From: an uncultured Flavobacteriales bacterium | GTDB taxonomy: Bacteria > Bacteroidota > Bacteroidia > Flavobacteriales_D > Crocinitomicaceae | Length of the DNA stretch: 64,000 nucleotides | Direction of reading: 5' to 3' | Assembly: GCA_903823565.1 (NCBI GenBank) | Contig: CAIJTF010000070.1 | Span: 1-64,000, forward strand | Shown here: piece by piece, positions 18,167-26,616 of the stretch | Position numbering within the stretch: the first letter of the stretch is position 1 | Layout: the number at the start of each line of letters is the position of its first letter | Made by a program: the position numbers and the translations under genes | The notes under the pieces: generated by a model | Told to the model about the DNA's origin: nothing | Databases searched by the model: none | Seen by the model: the letters and a program-made list of their open reading frames with translations, nothing else

Positions 18167-18628
18167 ATGCGCATTCTAATGGTTTGTTTGGGGAATATTT
18201 GTCGATCGCCCTTGGCGGATGGATTGCTTCGCCATTTGGTGCAGAAAAATGGATTAGAATGGGTGGTTGATTCGGCTGGCACAGCCAATTATCATATTGG
18301 CAGCCCTCCTGATGAACGCATGATAGCCACCGCGAAAAAACACGGGGTATCCCTTTCCTCCCTAAAAGCACGACAGTTTACATCCGCTGACTTTACTCAG
18401 TTTGACCGAATTTATGTAATGGATCGCAGCAATTATAAAAACGTTTTGAACCACGCAAAAACTGCAGCAGAACGGGACAAAGTTCATTTTCTCTTGGATC
18501 ATTTATATCCCAATTTGCAAAAGGAAGTTCCGGATCCTTACTATGGAAGCCAGGAAGGGTTCGATGAGGTATTTCATTTAGTCGAAAAGGCAGTTAACCA
18601 ATTATTAAAAGATTTATCGCATGGCTAA
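18167..18628 (+). CDS. low-molecular-weight protein tyrosine phosphatase
   Basis: LMW-PTP of 153 residues. The catalytic P-loop CLGNICRS (Cys near residue 7, Arg near 13) sits right after the start, and the general-acid Asp lies in VPDPYYGSQEGFDEVF near 125. The ATG at 18167 is chosen because the protein then begins MRILMVCLGNICRS, as in all family members; an upstream TTG at 18137 would add ten residues without homology. In bacteria such enzymes act on tyrosine kinases of polysaccharide export or on arginine-phosphorylated proteins. No tyrosine kinase is seen nearby; the preceding glycosyltransferase is a possible functional link. It overlaps the next gene by eight bases. Confidence 0.93.
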   Translation: MRILMVCLGNICRSPLADGLLRHLVQKNGLEWVVDSAGTANYHIGSPPDERMIATAKKHGVSLSSLKARQFTSADFTQFDRIYVMDRSNYKNVLNHAKTAAERDKVHFLLDHLYPNLQKEVPDPYYGSQEGFDEVFHLVEKAVNQLLKDLSHG

Positions 18629-19343
18629 AACAAAAGGAGAACTTTATTTAATTCCCAATACCCTAGGTGGGGAGAGCGTTTCTGATATTCTTGCAGCTAA
18701 CGTGTCCACCATCGTAAGCCCCTTGCGATATTTTGCGGTGGAGGATCTAAAGTCGGCTCGCCGTTTACTGCGTAAAGTGGATCGGACCTTTCCTATCGAC
18801 GAAAGCACTTTTTTTATATTAAATAAAAGAGCCTCAGAAAAAGAACTAATGGCAATGATTTTGGAAATTTTGAACGGACATTCAATGGGCATTATTTCTG
18901 AAGCCGGATGCCCAGGTATTGCCGATCCTGGAGCCTCATTGGTCGCGCTAGCCCATAACCATGGAATTCATGTAAAACCCTTGGTTGGACCTATTTCCTT
19001 TACTTTAGCTCTTATGTCAAGCGGTTTTTCAGGTCAACGCTTTTCCTTTCACGGGTATTTACCCAAGGATAGAAAGGATCGGGTCAAGAAATTAAGAGAT
19101 TTAGAAATGGAAAATAGAAGGCATGGCGATACCCATCTTTTTATGGACACGCCGTTCAGGAGCATGCACGTGTTAGAAGATTTGCTAAACGAGTTGTCGG
19201 ATCAAACGGAATTATGCCTCGCCGTTAACTTGACATTACCCAATCAACGCATCCAAACAATGACCATAAAAGAATGGAGGTTGAATGCATTCGATATCAA
19301 CAAGGCGCCGGCTGTTTTTATAATTGGAACTTCACAACATTAA
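18621..19343 (+). CDS. SAM-dependent methyltransferase, RsmI/tetrapyrrole methylase family
   Basis: Protein of 240 residues in the tetrapyrrole (corrin/porphyrin) methylase superfamily, closest in look to RsmI, which 2'-O-methylates C1402 of 16S rRNA. The hallmark SEAGCPGIADPGA is near residue 92, followed by VGPISFTLALMSSGFSGQRFSFHGY and FMDTPFRS. It is shorter than classical RsmI (about 280). Bacteroidota often carry a second, shorter paralogue of this kind, so this may not be the rRNA enzyme itself. It overlaps the upstream phosphatase gene by eight bases. Confidence 0.8.
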   Translation: MAKTKGELYLIPNTLGGESVSDILAANVSTIVSPLRYFAVEDLKSARRLLRKVDRTFPIDESTFFILNKRASEKELMAMILEILNGHSMGIISEAGCPGIADPGASLVALAHNHGIHVKPLVGPISFTLALMSSGFSGQRFSFHGYLPKDRKDRVKKLRDLEMENRRHGDTHLFMDTPFRSMHVLEDLLNELSDQTELCLAVNLTLPNQRIQTMTIKEWRLNAFDINKAPAVFIIGTSQH

Positions 19344-19352
19344 TTATTGATT

Positions 19353-21350
19353 ATGACTTTTCAAGAAGAACTTTGTCAAGGAATTCCTGCCCAATTACCA
19401 GAAAAACAGGATTACGATACAAGGGTAAACCATGCCCCCAAACGAAAAGATAGCTTAAACAAAGAAGAGAAAATCTTGGCGATTGAAAATGCTTTGCGCT
19501 ATTTTCCAAAAGCATTACACCCGCTGCTAGCTAAAGAGTTCGCGGACGAATTACTGCAGTATGGGCGCATTTACATGTATCGCTATCGACCAAGATATGA
19601 AATGAAGGCAAGGTCAATCTACGAGTATCCTGGAACTTCGCTAGAGGCTAAAGCCATCATGATGATGATTCAAAATAACCTGGATCCAAAGGTGGCACAA
19701 CATCCACACGAATTGATTACCTATGGTGGGAATGGTGCCGTCTTTCAGCATTGGGGTCAGTATTTGTTAACCATGCAATACTTGGCGACAATGACCGATG
19801 AGCAAACGCTCGTTATGTATTCTGGTCACCCCATGGGATTATTCCCATCGCATCGAAATGCCCCCAGGGTTGTCGTGACCAACGGTATGATGATTCCCAA
19901 CTACAGCAAACCCGATGATTGGGAGAAATACAATGCCCTTGGAGTAACGCAATATGGTCAGATGACCGCGGGATCTTACATGTATATTGGACCACAAGGC
20001 ATTGTTCATGGCACCACCATAACCGTACTCAACGCCTTGCGACGCTTTGCTACTACCGGTAAAAACTCCGGCATCAAGCTTTTTCTAACTGCAGGTTTAG
20101 GGGGAATGAGTGGGGCTCAGCCCAAAGCAGGGAATATTGCTGGGGTAGTTAGTGTAACCGCTGAGGTAAATCCGAAAGCGGTAGAAACACGTTACCAACA
20201 AGGATGGGTAGATGAAGTAATGCATGATGTTGAAGCCCTTTGCGCACGTGTCAAAACAGCGCTTTACGAAAATGAAGTGGTCTCCATCGCTTATCTGGGT
20301 AATGTGATCGATGTTTGGGAGGCCTTCGACAAAAATGAGATTTTTGTAGATTTAGGTTCTGATCAAACGTCTTTACACAATCCTTTTGCGGGAGGGTACT
20401 ACCCTGCAGGGTTAACGTATGAAGCGGCCAACGATTACATGGCCACTAAACCAGAGGAATTCAAAGCCTTGGTCTATGATTCCTTAAGGCGTCATGTTGC
20501 CATTGTAAATAAACATACATCAAAAGGAACCTATTTTTTTGATTATGGAAACGCCTTCCTTTTGGAATCGTCTAGAGCAGGAGCAGAGGTAATGGCCGAA
20601 AACGGTGTTGATTTCAAATACCCTTCCTACGTTCAAGATATACTTGGCCCATTTTGTTTTGATTATGGTTTTGGTCCTTTCCGTTGGGTTTGTGCCTCAG
20701 GGAATTCCGATGATTTGGACCGAACCGATGAAATCGCTTGCGAGGTATTGGAATCCATGCTGAAATTAGCTCCAGAAGAAATCCGTTTGCAATTAGAGGA
20801 TAATATTCAATGGATAAAGGAAGCGAAGAAAAATAAGTTGGTTGTAGGTTCACAAGCGAGGATTTTATATGCCGATGCGGAGGGAAGAATGCGCATTGCC
20901 AAAGCCTTCAACGAGGCTATAGCAAGAAAGGAAATAGGCCCTGTTATTTTGGGAAGGGACCACCACGATGTTTCGGGAACCGATTCACCTTACCGAGAAA
21001 CGAGTAATATTTATGATGGTTCTCGATTTACCTCCGACATGGCCATTCAAAACGTCATTGGAGATAGCTTTCGCGGAGCGACATGGGTCTCCATTCACAA
21101 CGGTGGTGGTGTTGGTTGGGGGGAGGTGATTAATGGAGGCTTCGGCCTCTTACTCGATGGCTCTGCGCGGGCTGACCAAAACGTAACAAGCATGCTGCAT
21201 TGGGATGTGAATAATGGAATCGCCCGTCGGAATTGGGCCCGAAACCCAAACGCCATTTATGCCATTGAACGGGCCATGAAAATGGAACCTAAATTAAAGG
21301 TGACTTTGCCGAATTTGGTCGATTCGGATGTTTTAAAGGGACTTTTTTAG
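19353..21350 (+). CDS. hutU: urocanate hydratase (urocanase)
   Basis: Second enzyme of histidine breakdown: urocanate to imidazolone propionate, with bound NAD+. Recognised from ITYGGNGAVFQHWGQYLLTMQYL near residue 125, MYSGHPMGLFPSH near 155, TAGLGGMSGAQPKAGNIAG near 245 and DLGSDQTSLHNPFAGGYYPAG near 335, ending with RDHHDVSGTDSPYRET and SIHNGGGVGWGE. The 665 residues exceed the classical 555-residue form; longer urocanases occur in Bacteroidota. The ATG at 19353 is preferred to a TTG at 19347. Other hut genes are not in the window. Its 3' end overlaps the convergent DUF4421 gene by 62 bases. Confidence 0.95.
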   Translation: MTFQEELCQGIPAQLPEKQDYDTRVNHAPKRKDSLNKEEKILAIENALRYFPKALHPLLAKEFADELLQYGRIYMYRYRPRYEMKARSIYEYPGTSLEAKAIMMMIQNNLDPKVAQHPHELITYGGNGAVFQHWGQYLLTMQYLATMTDEQTLVMYSGHPMGLFPSHRNAPRVVVTNGMMIPNYSKPDDWEKYNALGVTQYGQMTAGSYMYIGPQGIVHGTTITVLNALRRFATTGKNSGIKLFLTAGLGGMSGAQPKAGNIAGVVSVTAEVNPKAVETRYQQGWVDEVMHDVEALCARVKTALYENEVVSIAYLGNVIDVWEAFDKNEIFVDLGSDQTSLHNPFAGGYYPAGLTYEAANDYMATKPEEFKALVYDSLRRHVAIVNKHTSKGTYFFDYGNAFLLESSRAGAEVMAENGVDFKYPSYVQDILGPFCFDYGFGPFRWVCASGNSDDLDRTDEIACEVLESMLKLAPEEIRLQLEDNIQWIKEAKKNKLVVGSQARILYADAEGRMRIAKAFNEAIARKEIGPVILGRDHHDVSGTDSPYRETSNIYDGSRFTSDMAIQNVIGDSFRGATWVSIHNGGGVGWGEVINGGFGLLLDGSARADQNVTSMLHWDVNNGIARRNWARNPNAIYAIERAMKMEPKLKVTLPNLVDSDVLKGLF

Positions 21351-22311
21351 CGGGAATTCTTATGCCACCTATTAATCGAAGGGTATAGAAATACTGTTTA
21401 TATTCCAAAGGATTGAAACGTATGCTCTTATTGTCAAATGTTGCTGATAATAAGAGAAAATGTTGTGTTGAAGAATACCCACCTACGAAGCGTACATCGT
21501 ATCTTGGGGCCAGCCCAAGAAATCCGTTGGTTTCAGAAGTTGAGGTGAAAAATTTCGCTTGAATTACTGGACCGATTCCCGCCCATCCTGAAAATTGCCA
21601 ATTATTAATGCGATTCGCGTAGGCATAGCCCGGTAAACAGCCAAAATCAAGCGCAGTTAACTGGGAAGAACGGGTAATATTGCGGGTTGGATCCTGCAAA
21701 GATTCTGGAATCAGGCTTCCATGTTCGTTGGCTACACCAAAAACATTTACGGTATTTTTAAGGTACCATGTGTGAACTTCTTTTTCGAAATGAGCCCTCT
21801 TTCCTTGAAGAGCATTCATTTTAAACGCATTATCTCGGAAGTACCAAAGGTTTAAGGCCATATTTAGGGTTCCAACACCCGGTAAAATTAAATGGGGTGA
21901 ATTAGTAGCGCCTAAAGCGTCAAACGTAGCCCCGTCTTTCAATGCATAGCCTTTAACAAAGCGTAAATCTATATCGGTATAAAAGGAGCGAAAAGAGTAA
22001 TCAAACCCTAAACTGTACTGTTCGCTTTGACCAAAGTATTTTTCTTTTCGAAGTCCAGGCATTATGGGCAATGCTACCCTCAGAGAAAACCAACGGAAAG
22101 CATAACCAAGTCCTAGGATTGGTTTGTAGTTGTTTTTATAGACTAGTTTCTCCGTATTTTGCCCAAAGGGATAACCCAAAACAAAAGGGGCTGGACTGGC
22201 TCCAATATCCCCGTAGAGTACATGGTGGTTTTTGAAATCTTCAATGTCCAAGTTCTGACCCATTAATGGGAAAGAATAGAGGGTGGATATTAAAAGTAAG
22301 AGGCGCCTCAT
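21289..22311 (-). CDS. DUF4421-like outer membrane protein
   Basis: Predicted outer membrane beta-barrel protein of 340 residues: signal peptide MRRLLLLISTLYSFPLMGQ, then many alternating aromatic/polar strands such as YKPILGLGYAFRWFSLRVALP and GFDYSFRSFYTDIDLRFVKG, ending in a basic tail. The pattern matches the DUF4421 family of Bacteroidota, for which no function is known. The start at 22311 is chosen for the signal peptide; the frame is open to 22368. The last 20 codons overlap the urocanase gene on the opposite strand. Its 5' end faces the methyltransferase gene at 22403, so the promoters are divergent. Confidence 0.7.
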   Translation of the reverse strand: MRRLLLLISTLYSFPLMGQNLDIEDFKNHHVLYGDIGASPAPFVLGYPFGQNTEKLVYKNNYKPILGLGYAFRWFSLRVALPIMPGLRKEKYFGQSEQYSLGFDYSFRSFYTDIDLRFVKGYALKDGATFDALGATNSPHLILPGVGTLNMALNLWYFRDNAFKMNALQGKRAHFEKEVHTWYLKNTVNVFGVANEHGSLIPESLQDPTRNITRSSQLTALDFGCLPGYAYANRINNWQFSGWAGIGPVIQAKFFTSTSETNGFLGLAPRYDVRFVGGYSSTQHFLLLSATFDNKSIRFNPLEYKQYFYTLRLIGGIRIPAKKVPLKHPNRPNSAKSPLI

Positions 22312-22402
22312 CGAAACACATCCGATTACGCAAAATATTATTTCTGGTTGCATTGTGGTAAAATGCATAGGGGATAAGTTGTACCTTTATGGGGTGAAAC
22401 GG

Positions 22403-23164
22403 ATGTATTCCTTTTTATTGAACCGCTTACCTCGGCCCTTATTGATTCGGTTAAGCTATGTTTTTAGATGGGTGGCTCCTATCTTGTTTCGAGGAAATCG
22501 CGTTGAATGCCCTGTTTGTGAGCAGTCCTTTTCTCGGTTTTTATCCTATGGATCAAAAGTTGCCCATCGGGAGAATGTTTTGTGTCCAAAAGATTTAACG
22601 CTGGAACGACATCGGTTGATGTGGCTATATCTCAAGGATCACTCAAGCTTTTTTACGAACAAAAAATTATCGGTATTGCATATAGCGCCCGAACAATGTT
22701 TCATACACCGTTTTATGAAACAACCCAACTTATCCTACCTTACGGCTGATTTGGAGTCTCCAATTGCCGATTTGCATTTTGATCTACATGAAATTCCTTT
22801 AGAATCCGATCGATTTGATGTTGTCTTTTGCAACCATGTTATGGAACATGTCGCGAATCCCATTCAATGCATGAAAGAGCTTTTTAGGGTCATGCGACCC
22901 GGAGGATGGGCCATTTTGCAGGTTCCACAGGACATGACGAGGGATTCAACCTATGAAGATGCCTCCATAGTGCTTCCTGAAGAGCGAGAGAAACACTTTT
23001 GGCAAAAGGATCATGTTCGATTGTTTGGAAGAGATTACCCCGATTATTTAAGAAAAGCTGGGTTTACTGTTGAGGAATTTTGGTTAAAGGATCACCTAGA
23101 TCAAGAAATTTTTAATCGCTATCGTATTTCTGAGGAAGAAGTTCTTTACATCGCAAAAAAATAA
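22403..23164 (+). CDS. class I SAM-dependent methyltransferase
   Basis: Methyltransferase of 253 residues. After a basic, hydrophobic N-terminal segment there is a pair of Cys (VECPVCEQSF near residue 35 and VLCPKD near 58) that could bind zinc. The type 11 methyltransferase core follows: LSVLHIAPEQ near 88, LTADLES near 112, FDVVFCNHVMEHV near 135 and PGGWAILQVPQ near 165. The substrate is not evident. The start at 22403 avoids overlap with the divergent DUF4421 gene; the frame is open from 22283. It is followed three bases later by the MbnP-like gene. Confidence 0.85.
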   Translation: MYSFLLNRLPRPLLIRLSYVFRWVAPILFRGNRVECPVCEQSFSRFLSYGSKVAHRENVLCPKDLTLERHRLMWLYLKDHSSFFTNKKLSVLHIAPEQCFIHRFMKQPNLSYLTADLESPIADLHFDLHEIPLESDRFDVVFCNHVMEHVANPIQCMKELFRVMRPGGWAILQVPQDMTRDSTYEDASIVLPEEREKHFWQKDHVRLFGRDYPDYLRKAGFTVEEFWLKDHLDQEIFNRYRISEEEVLYIAKK

Positions 23165-23167
23165 GTT

Positions 23168-24139
23168 ATGAGGATCGTTCATTTGGTTTTGTTTTTGGGT
23201 ATTACCCTCTGTGTTTCTTCGCAAAAACATGTTTTTTTACACGTAACGCCGAAAATTGAAAACCAACCCTTTGCTTTGAATACGGTCTATTCCATTCAAA
23301 ACGGACCAACGATTCGTTTTGATCATTTCAATTATTATTTCTCGGATGTACGATTATACCACGATGCCATTGAACAAACCGATGTCCTGCCGGCAGTTCA
23401 CCTCATGAAACCGGACACATTTAGCCTGTATTTAGGTGAATTATGGGTAAATCAATTGGATAGCATTCAGTTCATGATTGGTGTGCCGCAACGGATGAAT
23501 ACACAGACAGGTCAGCAAGCACTGGATATCTCTACTTATCCTGAAAATCACCCGCTTAGTTTTCAATCCCCATCGATGTACTGGGGTTGGCTTTTTGGAT
23601 ACATGCATATGATTATGGGAGGGGATGTGGATTCCGACAACGACTTAGTGCCTGACACGTATTTTGAACTCCACAACCTTGGCGATCACAACCAAAAAGT
23701 GATAACGATGCCTGTAATTCAAACCAACACTGCGAATGATCAGATCGATATTTACATGGAATGTCATATAGACCAATGGATTCGATCAATTCCTTTAGAA
23801 AGCATAGGTATCTCCCATGGAGAAACGGCCTTCAACGATGTTGTTATGTCCAATGTTTTGCAGTATCCTGTATTTGTTCAACCCATCGATGCCGGAATCG
23901 GATTAAACCATCAAACCTCTGACTTTTACTTTTCAAATGGACAATTGCATTGGAATCAATTACCCCTTGGAAAGCTTAGGGTGTTTAATGTTTTGGGACA
24001 ATGTGTTCGGGAAATACCCATAGAATCCTCCAATGGTGAACTTCCTCTCCTCCTGAATCAAGGTACGTATTTGATTAAAATGTTTGATTCTTTTGATCTT
24101 CCATTAACTTCTAAAAAGCACTTTTATTCCCATAAATGA
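23168..24139 (+). CDS. MbnP-like protein with T9SS-type C-terminal domain
   Basis: Secreted protein of 323 residues: signal peptide about 1-18, then the MbnP-like domain with IRFDHFNYYFSDVRL near residue 50, LGELWVNQLDSIQFMIGVP near 93 and MYWGWLFGYMHMIMGGD near 140. The end (about 250-323; LRVFNVLGQCVREI, GTYLIKMFDS) looks like a type A T9SS sorting domain. Its partner downstream is a di-heme peroxidase, with an ATGA overlap. In methanotrophs MbnH converts a Trp of MbnP to kynurenine to create a copper site; whether this pair does so is inference. The His- and Met-rich HM/YMHM segment could bind metal. Confidence 0.8.
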   Translation: MRIVHLVLFLGITLCVSSQKHVFLHVTPKIENQPFALNTVYSIQNGPTIRFDHFNYYFSDVRLYHDAIEQTDVLPAVHLMKPDTFSLYLGELWVNQLDSIQFMIGVPQRMNTQTGQQALDISTYPENHPLSFQSPSMYWGWLFGYMHMIMGGDVDSDNDLVPDTYFELHNLGDHNQKVITMPVIQTNTANDQIDIYMECHIDQWIRSIPLESIGISHGETAFNDVVMSNVLQYPVFVQPIDAGIGLNHQTSDFYFSNGQLHWNQLPLGKLRVFNVLGQCVREIPIESSNGELPLLLNQGTYLIKMFDSFDLPLTSKKHFYSHK

Positions 24140-25107
24140 AGCCAGCTTGGTTCATTCTACTTTCCGTAGGGCTACTTGTTGTATTATGGAATTGCCATGG
24201 GCATAGTTTTTATTCCCTAGACGCTAGCTATCCTTTTCCCTTGGACAATCCCCCAGATGCGGAAAAAATCAAACTAGGTCGGGCATTGTTTTTTGATAAA
24301 CGGCTTTCCAAGGATGGCTCTTTGGCTTGTGCAGATTGCCACAATCCTGAATTTGCATTTACGGATAGAAAACCGAAAAGCATTGGAATAAACGGTCAGT
24401 TGGTGGATAGAAATTCTCCCTCTCTTTTGAACAGTGCTTTTTTGGAGACTGTCATGTTTGATGCCCATTTAAAGACCCTAGAATTACAAGTAATTGTTCC
24501 CATTCAAGAACCGGCAGAAATGGGGCACAACATGAAATTGCTGATTCCTAAGTTGCGTTCCATTCCGGAGTACCAAAAGGCGGCTAAAGCAATTTATAAT
24601 AGGGATTTTGATGCGTGGGTACTAACCCGAAGCCTGGCCGCATTTGAACGTAGTTTATTGTCTTTAAATAGCCGATACGATAAGTATATGAATGGAAACC
24701 GCAAGGCCTTGGGTAAGGATGAAATCCAAGGGATGAAGTTGTTTAATCAATTGTATTGTTCCACGTGCCACCCAGCACCATATTTTACAAATTTTAAAGC
24801 AGAAAATAATGGGTTTTATACCGAAGGCTCTTCTGATAAAGGTCGGTTTAGAGTCACCTTGGACAGCAGTGACATAGGACGATTTAAAACACCGTCTTTA
24901 AGAAATATTGCGTTGACCTATCCCTATATGCACGATGGTAGCATGGCGACGATTGACGAGGTAATTCATCATTATGCCAAAGGGACAAGAAACAACAATA
25001 GGACCCATTCCAGCATTGCACCTTTTTCCATAACGCCATTACAAACCCAACAATTAAAGGCATTTTTATTTGCTCTTACAGATACCTCCTACTTAGAAAA
25101 ATATTGA
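24136..25107 (+). CDS. di-heme cytochrome c peroxidase (MbnH/MauG type)
   Basis: Exported di-heme enzyme of 323 residues with an N-terminal hydrophobic export segment (about 1-20) and two heme c motifs, CADCH at 65-69 and CSTCH near 208-212. LGRALFFDKRLSKDGSLAC, FDAHLKTLELQVIVPI and MHDGSMATIDEVIHHY are characteristic of the bacterial cytochrome c peroxidase/MauG superfamily. Pairing with an MbnP-like gene points to the MbnH branch, which modifies a tryptophan on its partner rather than removing peroxide. The ATGA overlap shows tight coupling. The exact reaction is inferred from context. Confidence 0.9.
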   Translation: MKPAWFILLSVGLLVVLWNCHGHSFYSLDASYPFPLDNPPDAEKIKLGRALFFDKRLSKDGSLACADCHNPEFAFTDRKPKSIGINGQLVDRNSPSLLNSAFLETVMFDAHLKTLELQVIVPIQEPAEMGHNMKLLIPKLRSIPEYQKAAKAIYNRDFDAWVLTRSLAAFERSLLSLNSRYDKYMNGNRKALGKDEIQGMKLFNQLYCSTCHPAPYFTNFKAENNGFYTEGSSDKGRFRVTLDSSDIGRFKTPSLRNIALTYPYMHDGSMATIDEVIHHYAKGTRNNNRTHSSIAPFSITPLQTQQLKAFLFALTDTSYLEKY

Positions 25108-25111
25108 TGCG

Positions 25112-25708
25112 ATGGAAGAGAAGGCGTTTTATAGTGATTTGAAGGGCACGGTGGAATTGATCACCTTTGGTTCTGAGTCTTTAGGGCTATTGAAACGCGA
25201 ACAGGAATACCTTGGTAGTGTTCTTTTTACTACGGATCTGTCTACAGTAAGCTTACCGGTACCTTCTAAGTATGCACAAGAAAATAGGATTGAATTGTAT
25301 TTCTTATTACCGGATTACTGGTCGCTAGAACCCTCAAGTTCCTTGTTTGTTTGGGCTGCAGAAACTTTAATTGAAATCAAAAACTATTTAAAGGCAGGCC
25401 ATTGGGCAATCACAGGACATACGTTTAAAATGCCAACGCCACCCGAAGGGAAATTTAAAGAGGCCGGCTTTGATGCCTTGCTTCTCATGAATCCTATTTT
25501 AGTGAAGGAAAGTTTGGCTCCGATCCCTTGTAAGGATAAAGTAATTCATTTTAAGGCCCTTTGTCCAATCTTTAAAAGGGAAAAGGATGTAAAAGAGGCA
25601 AGAGGTATGGAAAAATTTATGGAGCGTTATTTGGCAAAAGGTAATACGGAAAAATTGGATGAGTTTCGTGTATCTTCCGTTAAAACGAGTTTGCTGTTTT
25701 GGAGGTAA
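25112..25708 (+). CDS. suppressor of fused (SUFU) domain protein
   Basis: Cytoplasmic-looking protein of 198 residues matching the bacterial SUFU pattern: IELYFLLPDYW near residue 68, an amphipathic helix WAAETLIEIKNYLKAGHWAI (about 82-102), GHTFKMPTPPEGKF near 103, GFDALLLMNP near 121 and a C-terminal FKALCPIFKREKDVKEARGMEKF. In animals SUFU is a Hedgehog-pathway regulator. In bacteria the domain is widespread without a settled function and is often found as an immunity protein in toxin loci. No toxin gene is evident beside it. It lies four bases after the peroxidase gene. Confidence 0.72.
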   Translation: MEEKAFYSDLKGTVELITFGSESLGLLKREQEYLGSVLFTTDLSTVSLPVPSKYAQENRIELYFLLPDYWSLEPSSSLFVWAAETLIEIKNYLKAGHWAITGHTFKMPTPPEGKFKEAGFDALLLMNPILVKESLAPIPCKDKVIHFKALCPIFKREKDVKEARGMEKFMERYLAKGNTEKLDEFRVSSVKTSLLFWR

Positions 25709-25722
25709 GGAGTCGAAACGTA

Positions 25723-26616
25723 ATGATGGCTTCATTAGCCTTGATCCTTGTAAATTTGATTTATGGGGCAAGTCATGTCTTGGCGAAGGGGGTAATGCCG
25801 TACTACCTCTCTCCCACCGTATTTATACTTTTTCGAGTCCTAGGCGCGGTTGTTTTGTTTTGGATCTTATCCTTGTTTACAGGGATTTCAAGGTTTGAAA
25901 GAGTCGATTTAATCCGCTTAATGGTTTGTGGGCTTTTCGGAGTTACAATCAATCAATTATTATTTTTTCATGGTCTCAATGCCTCGACGCCTATGAATGC
26001 AGGAATTATTATGGCGAGTAATCCCATCATGGTAGCCGTAATGTCTTTTTTCTGGTTAAAGGAAAGGCTGCATACCACGCAATGGATCGGTATTTTTATT
26101 GGGTCCCTGGGGGCGATCGCCTTAACAACCTATGGTTCGAAAACTGTGGAAGCGAAAATGGGCGATTGGTGGTTAATGGGAAACTCCTTGAGCTATGGGG
26201 TATACCTTATAGCGGTCAAACCTCTAATGCAGAAGTATAATCCTTTACATGTTATTACTTGGGTCTTTACCTTTGGCGCTTTATTTATGGTATTGTTTCC
26301 CCCGTTATATTCGGACTTACCCCATTTATCCTTGAACGCCATTCCAACTGCTATCTGGTTAAAAATAGTCTTTGTTGTGGTTGGAGTAACGTTCCTTACC
26401 TATTTGCTCACCGTAATGGGTTTGAAATACCTTTCCTCTACGGTCGCTGCTGTCTTCATCTATGTACAACCCATTTTTGTTATTGCATTCTCCTACCTTT
26501 TTTACCGTATTGGTTGGTCAGCCGATTACACGCATGCAATAAACCAACCGACCCTGTTTTTTATGCTAATCGTTTTTGTAGGCGTATATTTAACCTCCCA
26601 AAACAAAACCCAATGA
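25723..26616 (+). CDS. EamA/DMT-family permease
   Basis: Drug/metabolite transporter superfamily protein of 297 residues with ten hydrophobic segments in two EamA repeats (about 1-135 and 150-290). Typical features are NLIYGASHVLAKG near residue 8, STPMNAGIIMASNPIMVAVMSFFWLKERL near 85-115 and YLSSTVAAVFIYVQPIFVI near 235-255. The substrate is unknown; relatives export amino acids or small metabolites. The ATG pair at 25723 is preferred to the upstream TTG at 25699. The stop overlaps the start of the S9 peptidase gene as ATGA. Confidence 0.9.
   Translation: MMASLALILVNLIYGASHVLAKGVMPYYLSPTVFILFRVLGAVVLFWILSLFTGISRFERVDLIRLMVCGLFGVTINQLLFFHGLNASTPMNAGIIMASNPIMVAVMSFFWLKERLHTTQWIGIFIGSLGAIALTTYGSKTVEAKMGDWWLMGNSLSYGVYLIAVKPLMQKYNPLHVITWVFTFGALFMVLFPPLYSDLPHLSLNAIPTAIWLKIVFVVVGVTFLTYLLTVMGLKYLSSTVAAVFIYVQPIFVIAFSYLFYRIGWSADYTHAINQPTLFFMLIVFVGVYLTSQNKTQ

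Noticed and set aside
26259-26612. Extended N-terminus of the S9 peptidase
   Set aside because: This part lies inside the DMT permease gene in another frame; the ATG at 26613 overlaps the permease stop and gives a proper signal peptide.
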